Positions 1 through 7,279 of a DNA stretch of 64,000 bases are shown in pieces. Source of the stretch: Armatimonadota bacterium (GTDB lineage Bacteria; Sysuimicrobiota; Sysuimicrobiia; Sysuimicrobiales; Kaftiobacteriaceae). The stretch is from the NCBI GenBank assembly GCA_031459765.1, contig JAVKHY010000010.1:20110-84109 (forward strand), given 5' to 3'. The position numbers and the translations under genes are program-made. The notes beneath the pieces were generated by a model. The model was given only the letters and a program-made list of their open reading frames with translations, did no database searches and was not told where the DNA came from. Each line of letters starts with the position of its first letter. The first letter of the stretch is position 1.

Positions 1-439
1 GCGTCGGGAGGGGCCGCTGCGCGGCGTGGACGTGGACACGGCGCCCTTCCCCGGGTTTGCCACCGACCTGCATCCGCCCTTCGTCGCGGCCATGGCGGTC
101 GCGGACGGCCGCAGCACCGTGCGGGAAACCATCTTCGAGTCGCGCTTTGGCTATGTGGACGAACTGCGCCGTCTGGGCGCGGACCTCCGCGTGGAGAACG
201 ACACCGTGGTGGTGAACGGCGTGCCGTTCCTCACCGGCGCGCCGGTGCAGGCCCCGGATCTCCGGGCCGGCGCGGCGGTGGTGATCGCCGGGCTGACCGC
301 CCGGGGAGCCAGTGTCATCTCCGGCGTCGAGAACATCGACCGCGGCTACGAGCGGATTGAGGAGAAGCTGACGGCGCTGGGCGCCAGCGTCGAGCGGGTC
401 ACCACGACGACGGAACCGGCAGTGGCCCGGGTCGGCTGA
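1..439 (+). CDS. murA: UDP-N-acetylglucosamine 1-carboxyvinyltransferase, C-terminal part
   Basis: This is the 3' end of MurA, which adds enolpyruvate to UDP-GlcNAc in the first committed cytoplasmic step of peptidoglycan synthesis. The reading frame is open from the first bases, so the 5' part lies outside the window. The visible ~145 residues carry the family's C-terminal features: the PFPGFATDLHPPF segment, the ESRFGYVDEL stretch, and the closing ENIDRGYERIEEKLTALGA helix. The stop TGA is followed by a G5/C5 hairpin that may end transcription, and then by the tRNA-Val promoter. Identity is based on family motifs seen in the sequence. The gene looks intact as far as it is visible. Confidence 0.93.
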   Translation, partial: RREGPLRGVDVDTAPFPGFATDLHPPFVAAMAVADGRSTVRETIFESRFGYVDELRRLGADLRVENDTVVVNGVPFLTGAPVQAPDLRAGAAVVIAGLTARGASVISGVENIDRGYERIEEKLTALGASVERVTTTTEPAVARVG

Positions 440-461
440 GGGGGCCGAATCCCCCTGCGCC

Positions 462-470
462 TGCTATAAT
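462..470 (+). promoter_or_regulatory. Extended -10 promoter of tRNA-Val
   Basis: TGCTATAAT is a perfect -10 hexamer with the TG extension. It lies 28 bases before the mature tRNA-Val 5' end. No good -35 is visible at the usual distance, as expected for extended -10 promoters. Confidence 0.6.
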
Positions 471-497
471 CAGCACGCCGGCCGGGCCGGCCGCCGC

Positions 498-572
498 GGG
501 CGAGTAGCTCAGCGGGAGAGCATCCGGTTTACACCCGGAAGGGCGCAGGTTCGATCCCTGCCTCGCCCACCA
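498..572 (+). tRNA. tRNA-Val (anticodon UAC)
   Basis: A full cloverleaf can be folded. The acceptor stem GGGCGAG pairs with CTCGCCC, and ACCA follows encoded in the DNA. The D-arm contains AGCTCAGCGGGAGAGC, and the T-arm contains GGTTCGATCC. The anticodon stem TCCGG/CCGGA closes the seven-base loop TTTACAC, giving anticodon UAC at 530-532. This decodes valine codons. Confidence 0.96.
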
Positions 573-625
573 TTACCCCACGGAGGTTGGACCCGGCTAC
601 CGACTCCGGTTTCTGCCGCGGCGAG

Positions 626-2059
626 CTACCGGTCCCCCGACGACCTCGACACCTGGCTCAGCACCAGGCTCAGCCGCCGGTTGATCGCATTGAGGACCGC
701 CCTGGCCGTGCCGGCGTATTTGTTCTCGTTTCCCGGAGCGATTCCCAGGAGCTTCTCCTCGCCCGCCGGGCTCATCAGCATGACCGCCACCCACAGCGCC
801 TGGTGCTCGCCGTGGGAGACGGACTGGATGTCCTGGAGGATGACCCCGTACCCCGGAGGAAGCAGCTCGGTCAGGGCGCGGGCTGTCGCCTCCCCGACCA
901 GGAACGGGATCCGATCCGGCGCATTCCGGCCGACGACACGGCCGACGGCATGGCGCTCACCGTACTGAACCTCCACCTCGACGGTGGCGGAGAGGCCTCC
1001 TTCGGCGAGGTTCCATCGGACGAGAGACACCCGGTGGGACTCGCCCGAAGGCGGCGCGGAGGCCGCCGGGGTTTCCTGCCCGGTCTTCGGAACCGAGGGC
1101 GGTTCACCAGCCGGCTCAGGGGCGGCGGGGAGCGGCTCCGGTCCAAGGATCTCAGGTCCCGCCGCTTCCGTGATTCCCGCGGGGGCGGAAACAGGTTCTT
1201 CCGGTGGCGCCGCCGGGCCCTCCGGCGACGCGGCCTCCTGGGGCGCGGGAACGGCGGCTGCCGCGGGCGGGAGGACCTCCTGCGCCACCGCCGGCTCCGG
1301 CGCCGTGGTGGCCGGTTCGACCGGCGGGATCGGAGCCTCAGCCAACTCGGCCGCCGCGCGGGCCGTCTCCCCCGGCTCCGGAATGGGTGGTGTTTCGGGT
1401 TCCCGTGGGATCGCCGGCTCAGCGGACGGCAGCTCATACACGGGAGCCTCCGCTTCCTCCAGGGGTTCCGCCGCGGCGGGTTCTTCGACCGGCGGGATCG
1501 CTTCCGCCGGGATTCCGGTCGATGGCGGGGACGGGGCGGGCGTCGTTCCGGCCGGAGCCGGGCCCCGATCGGCCTCCGTAGCCGGACCTCGGCCCCGCAG
1601 CGCGATCTCCGCCGAGATGATGAGCGCATCAAGCGCCGCGTAGGCGTCGGCCGGATTGGCCACGGGATCGGTCCCCGCCACGCCGAACCGGCCCTCCGGA
1701 ACGCGGCCCTCTGCCGTCTCGATGGACAGCGTGAAGACCCGGTCGCGGATGCGGTTCAGCAGCTCCCGGATCTCGTCGTACGGTCGCTGGGTGAGGATGA
1801 GGAAGGCATCGCCCGAGTGGCGACCGAGGAGGTCGCGCCCGTCGAGCTGCAGGCGGAGGAGGCGCGCCACCTGGGCAAGGATGGAGTGGCCGGCGCGATA
1901 GCCGAAGACATCCATCAGCGTGCCCAATCCCGCGACCTGGATGCACACCGCGTGGATCTCCGACCTGGTAATCCAGGCCGTTCCCTCTGCGCGGAGGGCT
2001 ACCGACCAGGGGAGGTGGGTAATCGGGTCGATTGTCGACATCTGCGGATCGCCGTCCAT
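626..2059 (-). CDS. Degenerate GGDEF protein with Pro/Glu/Ala linker and C-terminal domain of unknown function
   Basis: The product has 477 residues. Residues ~9-150 resemble a GGDEF (diguanylate cyclase) domain: a DPITHLP entry motif and an RHSGDAFLIL segment (80-89) where RYGGDEF would stand. The signature is HSGDAF instead of GGDEF, so cyclase activity is unlikely and a binding or scaffold role is inferred. Residues ~150-345 are a low-complexity Pro/Glu/Ala linker. Residues ~350-477 form a compact alpha/beta-looking domain that I do not recognise, ending in an Arg/Ser-rich tail. No signal peptide or membrane span is seen. It is divergent from the gene at 2277, and another c-di-GMP gene pair follows within 3 kb. 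Confidence 0.75.
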   Translation of the reverse strand: MDGDPQMSTIDPITHLPWSVALRAEGTAWITRSEIHAVCIQVAGLGTLMDVFGYRAGHSILAQVARLLRLQLDGRDLLGRHSGDAFLILTQRPYDEIRELLNRIRDRVFTLSIETAEGRVPEGRFGVAGTDPVANPADAYAALDALIISAEIALRGRGPATEADRGPAPAGTTPAPSPPSTGIPAEAIPPVEEPAAAEPLEEAEAPVYELPSAEPAIPREPETPPIPEPGETARAAAELAEAPIPPVEPATTAPEPAVAQEVLPPAAAAVPAPQEAASPEGPAAPPEEPVSAPAGITEAAGPEILGPEPLPAAPEPAGEPPSVPKTGQETPAASAPPSGESHRVSLVRWNLAEGGLSATVEVEVQYGERHAVGRVVGRNAPDRIPFLVGEATARALTELLPPGYGVILQDIQSVSHGEHQALWVAVMLMSPAGEEKLLGIAPGNENKYAGTARAVLNAINRRLSLVLSQVSRSSGDR

Positions 2060-2131
2060 TGGTCTCCTCCGGGGTCCGATAACATCATGCCCAATTACAT
2101 GAATCTAGACCAATTCTTGTGCCCGACTCGC

Positions 2132-2166
2132 CAGGAGATTCGATAGACGAAAGTCTATCAGTCCTG
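2132..2166. promoter_or_regulatory. Perfect hairpin with GAAA tetraloop between divergent genes
   Basis: GATAGAC (2142-2148) and GTCTATC (2153-2159) enclose GAAA. An outer CAGGA (2132-2136)/TCCTG (2062 bases into the kilobase, 2162-2166) pairing is also possible. It sits in the 217-base gap between the divergent genes starting at 2059 (-) and 2277 (+). It could be an operator dyad or a 5' UTR stem. Function is not known. Confidence 0.4.
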
Positions 2167-2276
2167 CCAGGGCCGGATTCGGAGGGAATCTTCGGCATCC
2201 CACAGAATATCGTTCCGCATTGGCTCGTTTTCCTGCGTGAACGGGCCCTGGACTCATCCAGAAGCCCCCCGACGAG

Positions 2277-2900
2277 GTGAACCTTGTGAAGAAACTCAAG
2301 CCGACGGATACGGATGTGCTGCTCCGCATCATGCAGATTGCGGACTCCCCCTCGAACCTCGACGCCATGCAGTACATCCTGTTCCAGTTCGACTTCAAGG
2401 ATTACGAACAGTTCATCCTGGAGTGTCCCCCGGGGAGCATTCGGTTCAACAATTTCTTGCGGGTGGCGGTGTTCTGCGACAACCTGGGCGTGCTCGTGGA
2501 CGGCGGTGCGCTCGATCCCGAGGTGGTCTTCGAACTCTACCCCATCCCCTGGGCCAAGATGGAACCCATCGTCATGGGGATGCGCCGCGAGCTGGGATGG
2601 CCGGATCTCTTCGACTATTTCGAAAAGCTCGGCAAGCAGTATCAGAAGTGGTGGGAGCCCAAGGCGAAGAAGATCAAACTTCCCGAAGCGCCCAAAGGTG
2701 AGGCGCCGCGCCCGGCGCTGCGGCCTGTGGCCCGGCCGACCCTGGTGCAGGCGACGCGGTTCGCGCGTCCCGGTGCCGTCCCGGCCCGCCCGGGGGCGGG
2801 AGCGGTGAAGCCGGCGGCCCGTCCGGCGGCTCCGGCCCGTCCGACCAAACCCGCCGCGAAGAAACCTGCGGCGAAGGCCAAGAAGAAGAGTCGGCGCTAG
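2277..2900 (+). CDS. Conserved-looking hypothetical protein with basic Ala/Pro/Lys tail
   Basis: I do not recognise the 207-residue product. Residues 1-~145 form an aromatic- and acid-rich globular domain (segments such as DAMQYILFQFDFKDYEQFIL). Residues ~146-207 are a repetitive Ala/Pro/Arg/Lys tail ending in KKPAAKAKKKSRR, resembling histone-H1-like or nucleic-acid-binding tails. The GTG/ATG choice is uncertain, but an ACGAGGTGA stretch just upstream supplies a Shine-Dalgarno-like GAGGTGA. No signal peptide or transmembrane segment is visible. A DNA- or RNA-associated role is only inferred from the tail. Confidence 0.7.
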   Translation: MNLVKKLKPTDTDVLLRIMQIADSPSNLDAMQYILFQFDFKDYEQFILECPPGSIRFNNFLRVAVFCDNLGVLVDGGALDPEVVFELYPIPWAKMEPIVMGMRRELGWPDLFDYFEKLGKQYQKWWEPKAKKIKLPEAPKGEAPRPALRPVARPTLVQATRFARPGAVPARPGAGAVKPAARPAAPARPTKPAAKKPAAKAKKKSRR

Positions 2901-2910
2901 GGGTTCGGGT

Positions 2911-4224
2911 CTAGCTGTGGGCCGCGGCCTTCCCGGTGTCCGGGAGGGCCGCGCTGGCGTCGGCCAGGATCTCCCGGAGGCTCTGCCGCTCCGTGGTAAG
3001 GAGTTCCCGGACCGCCCGCACGACCTGCGGGTCGAACTGCGTGCCACGGCCGCGCTCCAGCTCGGCGAGCGCCTGTGCCTCCCCCAGCGCGGTGCGGTAG
3101 GGCCGGTCCGAGGTCATGGCATCGAGCGCATCGGCGACGGCGATGATGCGCGCGCCCAGCGGGATGCGCTCGCCGCTCAATCCAAAGTATCCGCCCCCGT
3201 CGTACCGCTCGTGGTGATAGAGGATGAACTCTTTGCCTTCGCGGTACTCGGGCAGGCTGCCCACGATCTCCGCGCCGATGGCGGCGTGCCGGCGCACCTG
3301 TTCGATCTCCCGCCGGCTGAGGCTTCCGGATTTGCGGAGCAGCGCGTCGGGGATCCCCAGCTTGCCCACGTCGTGGACGCGGGCGGCACGGGCGATGGCC
3401 TCGCAGGTCTCGGGGTCCAGTCCAAGGCGGTCGGCCAGGCGCCGCGCCAGGGCGGCCACCCGCTGGGAGTGGGCGAAGGTATACGGATCGCGCCGGTCGA
3501 TGGTATCCGCAAGCAGCTCCACGGTTTCCTTCGTCTGACGCAAGACGATCCGTTCGCTGCGCAGCGCCCGGTACACCGCCGCCACCGGGAGCGCCAGCAC
3601 CGGGGTAAAGTAGGGCGCGTGAATGAAGATGACCGCGGCGACGACCCCGAGCAGCAGCGTGCTCAGGTAGGGGACCAGGGCGCGCCCGAAGGTCGCCCTC
3701 CAGTACGCGGGGAACCGCGTGCGCTGCAACAGGACCGCTGCGCCCGTCACGACGAGGCTGTTGACGACGTAGAAAGCCGCGACGGAGGTGAGGACGGCGG
3801 CCACCTGAGGCAGGGAAAATCCCGTCGCCAGCGGGCCCGGACTCAGACGCCAGTAGAGAGCGCCGGCCAGCCCGACCGTGAGCGCGGTCTGCGCCGCGTT
3901 GAAAGCGATGAGTTCGGGCTCCCAGCGCTGGAGGGTGTACAGCAGGGCGACGCCCGCCGCCGCGGTCAGGGCGGCGAACCCGGGCGGCAGGAGCAGCAGC
4001 AGGGCCATCATCACGGCGCTGCCCATGTTCACGGCGACGTTCTTGCCCAGGCAGATCAGGCAGTACCCGGAAACCGGAATCAGGAGGAGACTGCCGGCGA
4101 GCAGCACCCAGAAGGTCGGGCCGGACGGGACGGTCGGGATCCAGCCGCGCAGGAAGAGGACCAGGCCGATCCCGGCCGCCATCGTGGCCCCCATGTACAG
4201 CCAGGCCGCTCGCGACAGACGCAT
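2911..4224 (-). CDS. Membrane-anchored HD-GYP domain protein
   Basis: The product (437 residues) is a predicted cyclic-di-GMP phosphodiesterase of the HD-GYP family. Residues ~7-215 contain six or seven hydrophobic segments, followed by a helical linker and the HD-GYP domain at ~245-430. Seen directly are the HD pair in RVHDVGKLGIP (H284, D285), the HHERYDGGGYF segment (337-347) and VADALDAMTSDRPYR. The signature reads GYF rather than GYP, a small deviation whose effect is unknown. Transcription runs away from the upstream small gene at 4256. It shares architecture, but not composition, with the HD-GYP genes near 10.7-13.2 kb. Confidence 0.9.
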   Translation of the reverse strand: MRLSRAAWLYMGATMAAGIGLVLFLRGWIPTVPSGPTFWVLLAGSLLLIPVSGYCLICLGKNVAVNMGSAVMMALLLLLPPGFAALTAAAGVALLYTLQRWEPELIAFNAAQTALTVGLAGALYWRLSPGPLATGFSLPQVAAVLTSVAAFYVVNSLVVTGAAVLLQRTRFPAYWRATFGRALVPYLSTLLLGVVAAVIFIHAPYFTPVLALPVAAVYRALRSERIVLRQTKETVELLADTIDRRDPYTFAHSQRVAALARRLADRLGLDPETCEAIARAARVHDVGKLGIPDALLRKSGSLSRREIEQVRRHAAIGAEIVGSLPEYREGKEFILYHHERYDGGGYFGLSGERIPLGARIIAVADALDAMTSDRPYRTALGEAQALAELERGRGTQFDPQVVRAVRELLTTERQSLREILADASAALPDTGKAAAHS

Positions 4225-4255
4225 CGGGGGAGAGGTCGCGGCGTTGTCCGAACGT

Positions 4256-4429
4256 TTACTCGTAGGTGACGCCGAGGTCCTGCCAGTCGGTAACGGGGCT
4301 CTCCCGGCAAACCTTGCACCCGGTGAGTACCCCGATGCCCTCCGCCGGCCGCACCAGCCCCGGCACAGCCGTGGCGAGGAGGAGAAAGACCAGAGGCGGA
4401 AGCCATCTGCGGGCGATCCGGTTCATCAT
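4256..4429 (-). CDS. Small secreted or membrane-anchored peptide
   Basis: This is a 57-residue frame starting at the ATGATG at 4429. A GAGGGGGG Shine-Dalgarno lies about eight bases upstream, and this supports the start over longer in-frame versions. Residues 1-~26 look like a signal peptide or membrane anchor (basic MMNRIARR followed by a hydrophobic run). The remainder contains a CKVC pair (residues ~40-43). It sits between the HD-GYP gene (about 30 bases downstream) and the GGDEF gene upstream, so it may be co-transcribed. Function is unknown; a redox or metal role for CxxC is speculation. Confidence 0.5.
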   Translation of the reverse strand: MMNRIARRWLPPLVFLLLATAVPGLVRPAEGIGVLTGCKVCRESPVTDWQDLGVTYE

Positions 4430-4463
4430 CTCGTGTCCCCCCTCGTCAGGATGGAACACACAA

Positions 4464-4486
4464 CCCCCTGCCGATGACTCAGGGGG
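4464..4486 (-). terminator. Probable terminator of the GGDEF gene
   Basis: CCCCCTG/CAGGGGG form a perfect seven-base-pair stem with a nine-base loop. Read on the minus strand it is followed by TTGTGTGTT, only a weak U-rich tract. It lies about 90 bases after the end of the GGDEF gene. Confidence 0.45.
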
Positions 4487-4571
4487 TAGCGGTGAGCGTA
4501 GCACCGGGGCCGGGGTCTGTCAACGCCAGATCGGCGTCGGTTTCTTGGAGCCTTGATGGCAGTTCGGCGCG

Positions 4572-5366
4572 TCAGCGCTGGGACTCGAGACGCAGCGAGT
4601 CGATCAGTGCGCGGGCCCGTTTGGCTTCGTACATCCGCATGTCGGCCTGCTCCAGAGGCTCGGTGAAGGTGTCCCAGGTGCTCACGCCGATGCTGACCGA
4701 CAGCCCTTGGGGAGCGCCCAGCGGTCGCCAGTGGCCGAAGACGCGCTCCAGCCGGGCCACCACGGCCTGCGCGGCCGCCGCCCCGGTGCCGGACAGGAGG
4801 ACGACGAACTCATCGCCGCCGTACCGGGCCAGGACATCGGCCGAACGGAGCGACGTCTTCAGGACATCGGCGAAGGATTCCAGGATGCCGTCACCGGCGA
4901 GGTGGCCGTTGGTGTCGTTGAACCGTTTGAAGTCGTCGAGATCCAGCATGGCCACGGAGAAGGTCCGCCCCGTCCGCCGGGCGCGCAGCACCTCGGCGGC
5001 GTACACCTCGCGGAAGTAGCGACGGTTGTACAGACCGGTCAACGGATCGCGGATGGCGAGATCGTGCAACTGGCGCTGGGACTCCTGCAGCCGCAGCACG
5101 AGCACCCAGGCGATGCCGGCCATGACCAGGGCCACGAGCAGAAGGACACCCAGCTCGGCCAGGGTCGTGGCGAAGAAGAGACGGGTCTGATCGCCGGCCA
5201 ACTGGCTGATGCGGATCCAGCCGCGCACCACGACCACGGCGCTGGCCACGGCGACGCCTGCGGCCAGGAGGATGCCGACGAGCGTGGCCTGGGGGAGCGG
5301 CGGGTGCGTCCGCGACGGCCGCGCTCTCGGTTCCACGGGTGGTGGCTCGGACGGTAGCATGGGCAC
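4572..5366 (-). CDS. Diguanylate cyclase with two transmembrane segments
   Basis: The product (264 residues) should make cyclic-di-GMP from two GTP. Two membrane segments (~29-49 and ~69-92) flank a short external loop. A complete GGDEF domain follows: DPLTGLYNRRYF (107-118), DLDDFKRFND (142-151) and RYGGDEF (181-187). An RSAD motif (174-177) five residues before GGDEF fits the RxxD inhibitory site, so product feedback is likely. There is no recognisable extracellular sensor domain. The frame begins at a GTG (5366), with an ATG two codons later at 5360; the true start is uncertain between these. Confidence 0.92.
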   Translation of the reverse strand: MPMLPSEPPPVEPRARPSRTHPPLPQATLVGILLAAGVAVASAVVVVRGWIRISQLAGDQTRLFFATTLAELGVLLLVALVMAGIAWVLVLRLQESQRQLHDLAIRDPLTGLYNRRYFREVYAAEVLRARRTGRTFSVAMLDLDDFKRFNDTNGHLAGDGILESFADVLKTSLRSADVLARYGGDEFVVLLSGTGAAAAQAVVARLERVFGHWRPLGAPQGLSVSIGVSTWDTFTEPLEQADMRMYEAKRARALIDSLRLESQR

Positions 5367-5481
5367 AGGGAGGCGTCAATCAGTCAATCGGAAGACCGCG
5401 CCCGGACCTGAAGCGTCCGGGCAGCCTCATGGAGATTTGTTCAAGGATTTGCGCCCGCGGCGCCCGAAGGGGGTGGTGCCG

Positions 5482-6183
5482 ATGATTGTGGAGGACCTCT
5501 ACGAACTACAGGTGCTCGACTCGCACCTGAGCCGGCTGGAGCGGGCGCTGGCCGCCCTCGATGACGGGGCGCGGGTGCAGGAGCTGGCCGAGCGGGCCGC
5601 GGCGGAAGAGGCGGCCGTGACCGCGGAGCGACGCGCCAAGCAGTCCCGGCTGCAGGACCTGGAGCTCGAGCTGCAGAGCGTAGTGGAGAAGCGCCGCAGG
5701 ATCGAGCAGGACCTCTACAGCGGGCGGATCGGCAACCCCAAGGAGTTGAGCGCGATGCAGGCCGATGTCGACCTGCTGGGGCGCCAGCGGCAGCGCCTGG
5801 AGGACGAGATGCTGGCTCTCATGGACGAGCTCGAGCGTCTGGACGAGCGGAGCGGCGTGCTCGCCCTGCAACGGCAGGCGCGCCAGCGTGAACTGGAGGA
5901 TCACCTGCTGCGGCATCAGGAGCAGGCCCGCGCGATCACCGCGGAGATCGCCGCCGTCCGCCGGGCGCGCGAGGCGAAGGCTGCAGCGATCGATCCCGAG
6001 GTCCTGCGCCGCTACGAGCGGTTACGCCAGCGGAAGGACGGCGTGGCCGTCGCTGCGGTAACCCACGGCATCTGCGAAGGGTGCCACGTGGCCATCCCCG
6101 AAGGACGCGTCGCCCAGATCCTGGAGGGAGAGCGGTTGTACACGTGCGAGGAGTGCGGGCGCATCCTCTATGTCTCCGGGTAG
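5482..6183 (+). CDS. Coiled-coil protein with C-terminal C4 zinc ribbon (DUF164/CT398-like)
   Basis: This 233-residue protein is mostly a long antiparallel coiled coil (residues ~1-185, rich in Glu/Arg/Leu heptads). It ends in a zinc ribbon with CEGCHV and CEECGR pairs. Families of this kind are widespread and often precede RNase HI-like genes, as here; a role in nucleic-acid metabolism is proposed but unproven. The start at 5482 is preceded by AAGGGGG at a normal distance. A longer upstream extension lacks codon-like character. The stop overlaps the start of the RNase H gene by 14 bases, indicating translational coupling. Confidence 0.82.
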   Translation: MIVEDLYELQVLDSHLSRLERALAALDDGARVQELAERAAAEEAAVTAERRAKQSRLQDLELELQSVVEKRRRIEQDLYSGRIGNPKELSAMQADVDLLGRQRQRLEDEMLALMDELERLDERSGVLALQRQARQRELEDHLLRHQEQARAITAEIAAVRRAREAKAAAIDPEVLRRYERLRQRKDGVAVAAVTHGICEGCHVAIPEGRVAQILEGERLYTCEECGRILYVSG

Positions 6184-6811
6184 GCCGGCCACCGTGGCCA
6201 TCTACATCGACGGCGCCGCGCGCGACAATCCCGGCCCCGCCGGGATCGGCGTGGTCCTGAAGGACGGCGACCGGGTCATCGCTGAGATCAGCGAGTACAT
6301 CGGGCGGACGACGAACAACGTGGCCGAGTACCGCGCGTTGCTGCGCGGGCTGGAGGAGGCGAAGGCGCTGGGCGCGCGGGCCGTGGACGTGCGGTCGGAC
6401 AGCGAGCTGCTGGTCCGGCAGCTCAAACGGGAGTACAAGGTGAAGAGCCCGGACCTGAGCCCGCTGTACCTGGAAGCCAACCGGCTGCTGACCTCCTTCG
6501 CGCGCTACGCGGTGCACAAGGTCCCCCGGGGGGAGAACGCGGCGGCGGACGCGCTGGCCAACCGCGCCATCGATGCCGCCGTGCCCGAGTCGACGCTGGA
6601 CTTCTCCGTCCTCGTCGAACCGGTGGCGGGGGGATTCGTGGCCCGCGTCCCGGCGCTGGGCGTCATAGCGGAGGGGAAGACCCGATCCGAGGCGCTGGAC
6701 AGCGCGCGGCGTGCTGTGGTCGAAGAGGTGCGGCGGCGGCGGGCCGCGCATCGCCCACTCCCCAGGGAGGAGCGCATCCGCGTCCGCATCGGGCCGGAAG
6801 GAGTTGAGTGA
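6170..6811 (+). CDS. RNase HI domain fused to a HicB-like domain
   Basis: The product (213 residues) has an RNase HI fold at residues ~8-136. The catalytic acids are visible: D14 in YIDGAARDN, E53 in NVAEYRALL, D77 in VRSDSELL and D127 in AADALAN. It should cleave the RNA strand of RNA-DNA hybrids. Residues ~143-190 look like a HicB-type partial RNase H-like antitoxin fold (GGFVARVPALGVIAEGKT followed by an EAL helix). No HicA toxin gene is adjacent. It overlaps the zinc-ribbon gene by 14 bases and ends over the rnpB promoter, so an RNA-processing cluster is suggested. Confidence 0.88.
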   Translation: MSPGRPATVAIYIDGAARDNPGPAGIGVVLKDGDRVIAEISEYIGRTTNNVAEYRALLRGLEEAKALGARAVDVRSDSELLVRQLKREYKVKSPDLSPLYLEANRLLTSFARYAVHKVPRGENAAADALANRAIDAAVPESTLDFSVLVEPVAGGFVARVPALGVIAEGKTRSEALDSARRAVVEEVRRRRAAHRPLPREERIRVRIGPEGVE

Positions 6812-6832
6812 CCTGGTCCCGGGTGGTAGGAT
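6804..6832 (+). promoter_or_regulatory. rnpB promoter
   Basis: TTGAGT (6804-6809), a 17-base spacer and TAGGAT (6827-6832) with an upstream TGG form a sigma-70-type promoter. The distance to the RNase P RNA 5' end (6839) is seven bases, exactly as expected. The -35 overlaps the stop codon of the RNase H gene. Confidence 0.7.
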
Positions 6833-6838
6833 GACCCC

Positions 6839-7206
6839 GGGAGCAGGCCGGGCAGCCGCTGCGGGTCCCGTGCGTACGGCGGGACGGCCCGCAGAGGAAA
6901 GTCCGGGCACCACAGGGCAGGGCGCTGGGTAACGCCCAGTGGGGGCGACCCCAAGGACAGTGCCACAGAAACATACCGCCGGCCGCTCGGCCGGTAAGGG
7001 TGCAATCGTGCGGTAAGAGCGCACGGCGTGCCGGGTGACCGGCGCGCGGGCAAACCCCGCCCGGTGCAAGGCCATGTAGGGGGAGATGAGGCGGCCCGCC
7101 GCATCCCCGGGTAGGCCGCTATCAGGCGTCTGGCAACAGGCGCCGCAGAGAGATGGCTGCCGCCGCCCACCCGGCGGTACAGAACCCGGCTTACAGGCCT
7201 GCTCCC
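6839..7206 (+). ncRNA. rnpB: RNase P RNA (type A)
   Basis: This is the catalytic RNA of RNase P, which removes 5' leaders from pre-tRNAs. The 5' GGGAGCAGGCC pairs with the 3' GGCCTGCTCCC to form P1. Conserved cores are present: GAGGAAAGTCCGGGC near the 5' side, ACAGTGCCACAGAAA, a GGGTGCAATCGTGCGGTAAGAGC element, and GCAAACCCC followed near the 3' end by ACAGAACCCGGCTTA. The length of ~368 bases fits bacterial type A. The promoter is perfectly spaced. Long antisense open frames here are artefacts of its base composition. Confidence 0.96.
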
Positions 7207-7279
7207 GCATCCTCCTGATGTCGCGGCTTCGATTGCGCCCTGCCGAGGGTCCCGCGTCCGCGTGGGGGGCCCGTCCGAC

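Noticed and set aside
587..2146. Plus-strand open frame of 519 residues
   Set aside because: It is the shadow of the degenerate GGDEF gene on the minus strand, Arg/Gly-rich and low complexity, with no domain.
5936..7210. Long minus-strand open frame of 424 residues over rnpB
   Set aside because: It is the antisense of RNase P RNA and part of the zinc-ribbon and RNase H genes. Codon use is nonsensical and the opposite strand is well explained.
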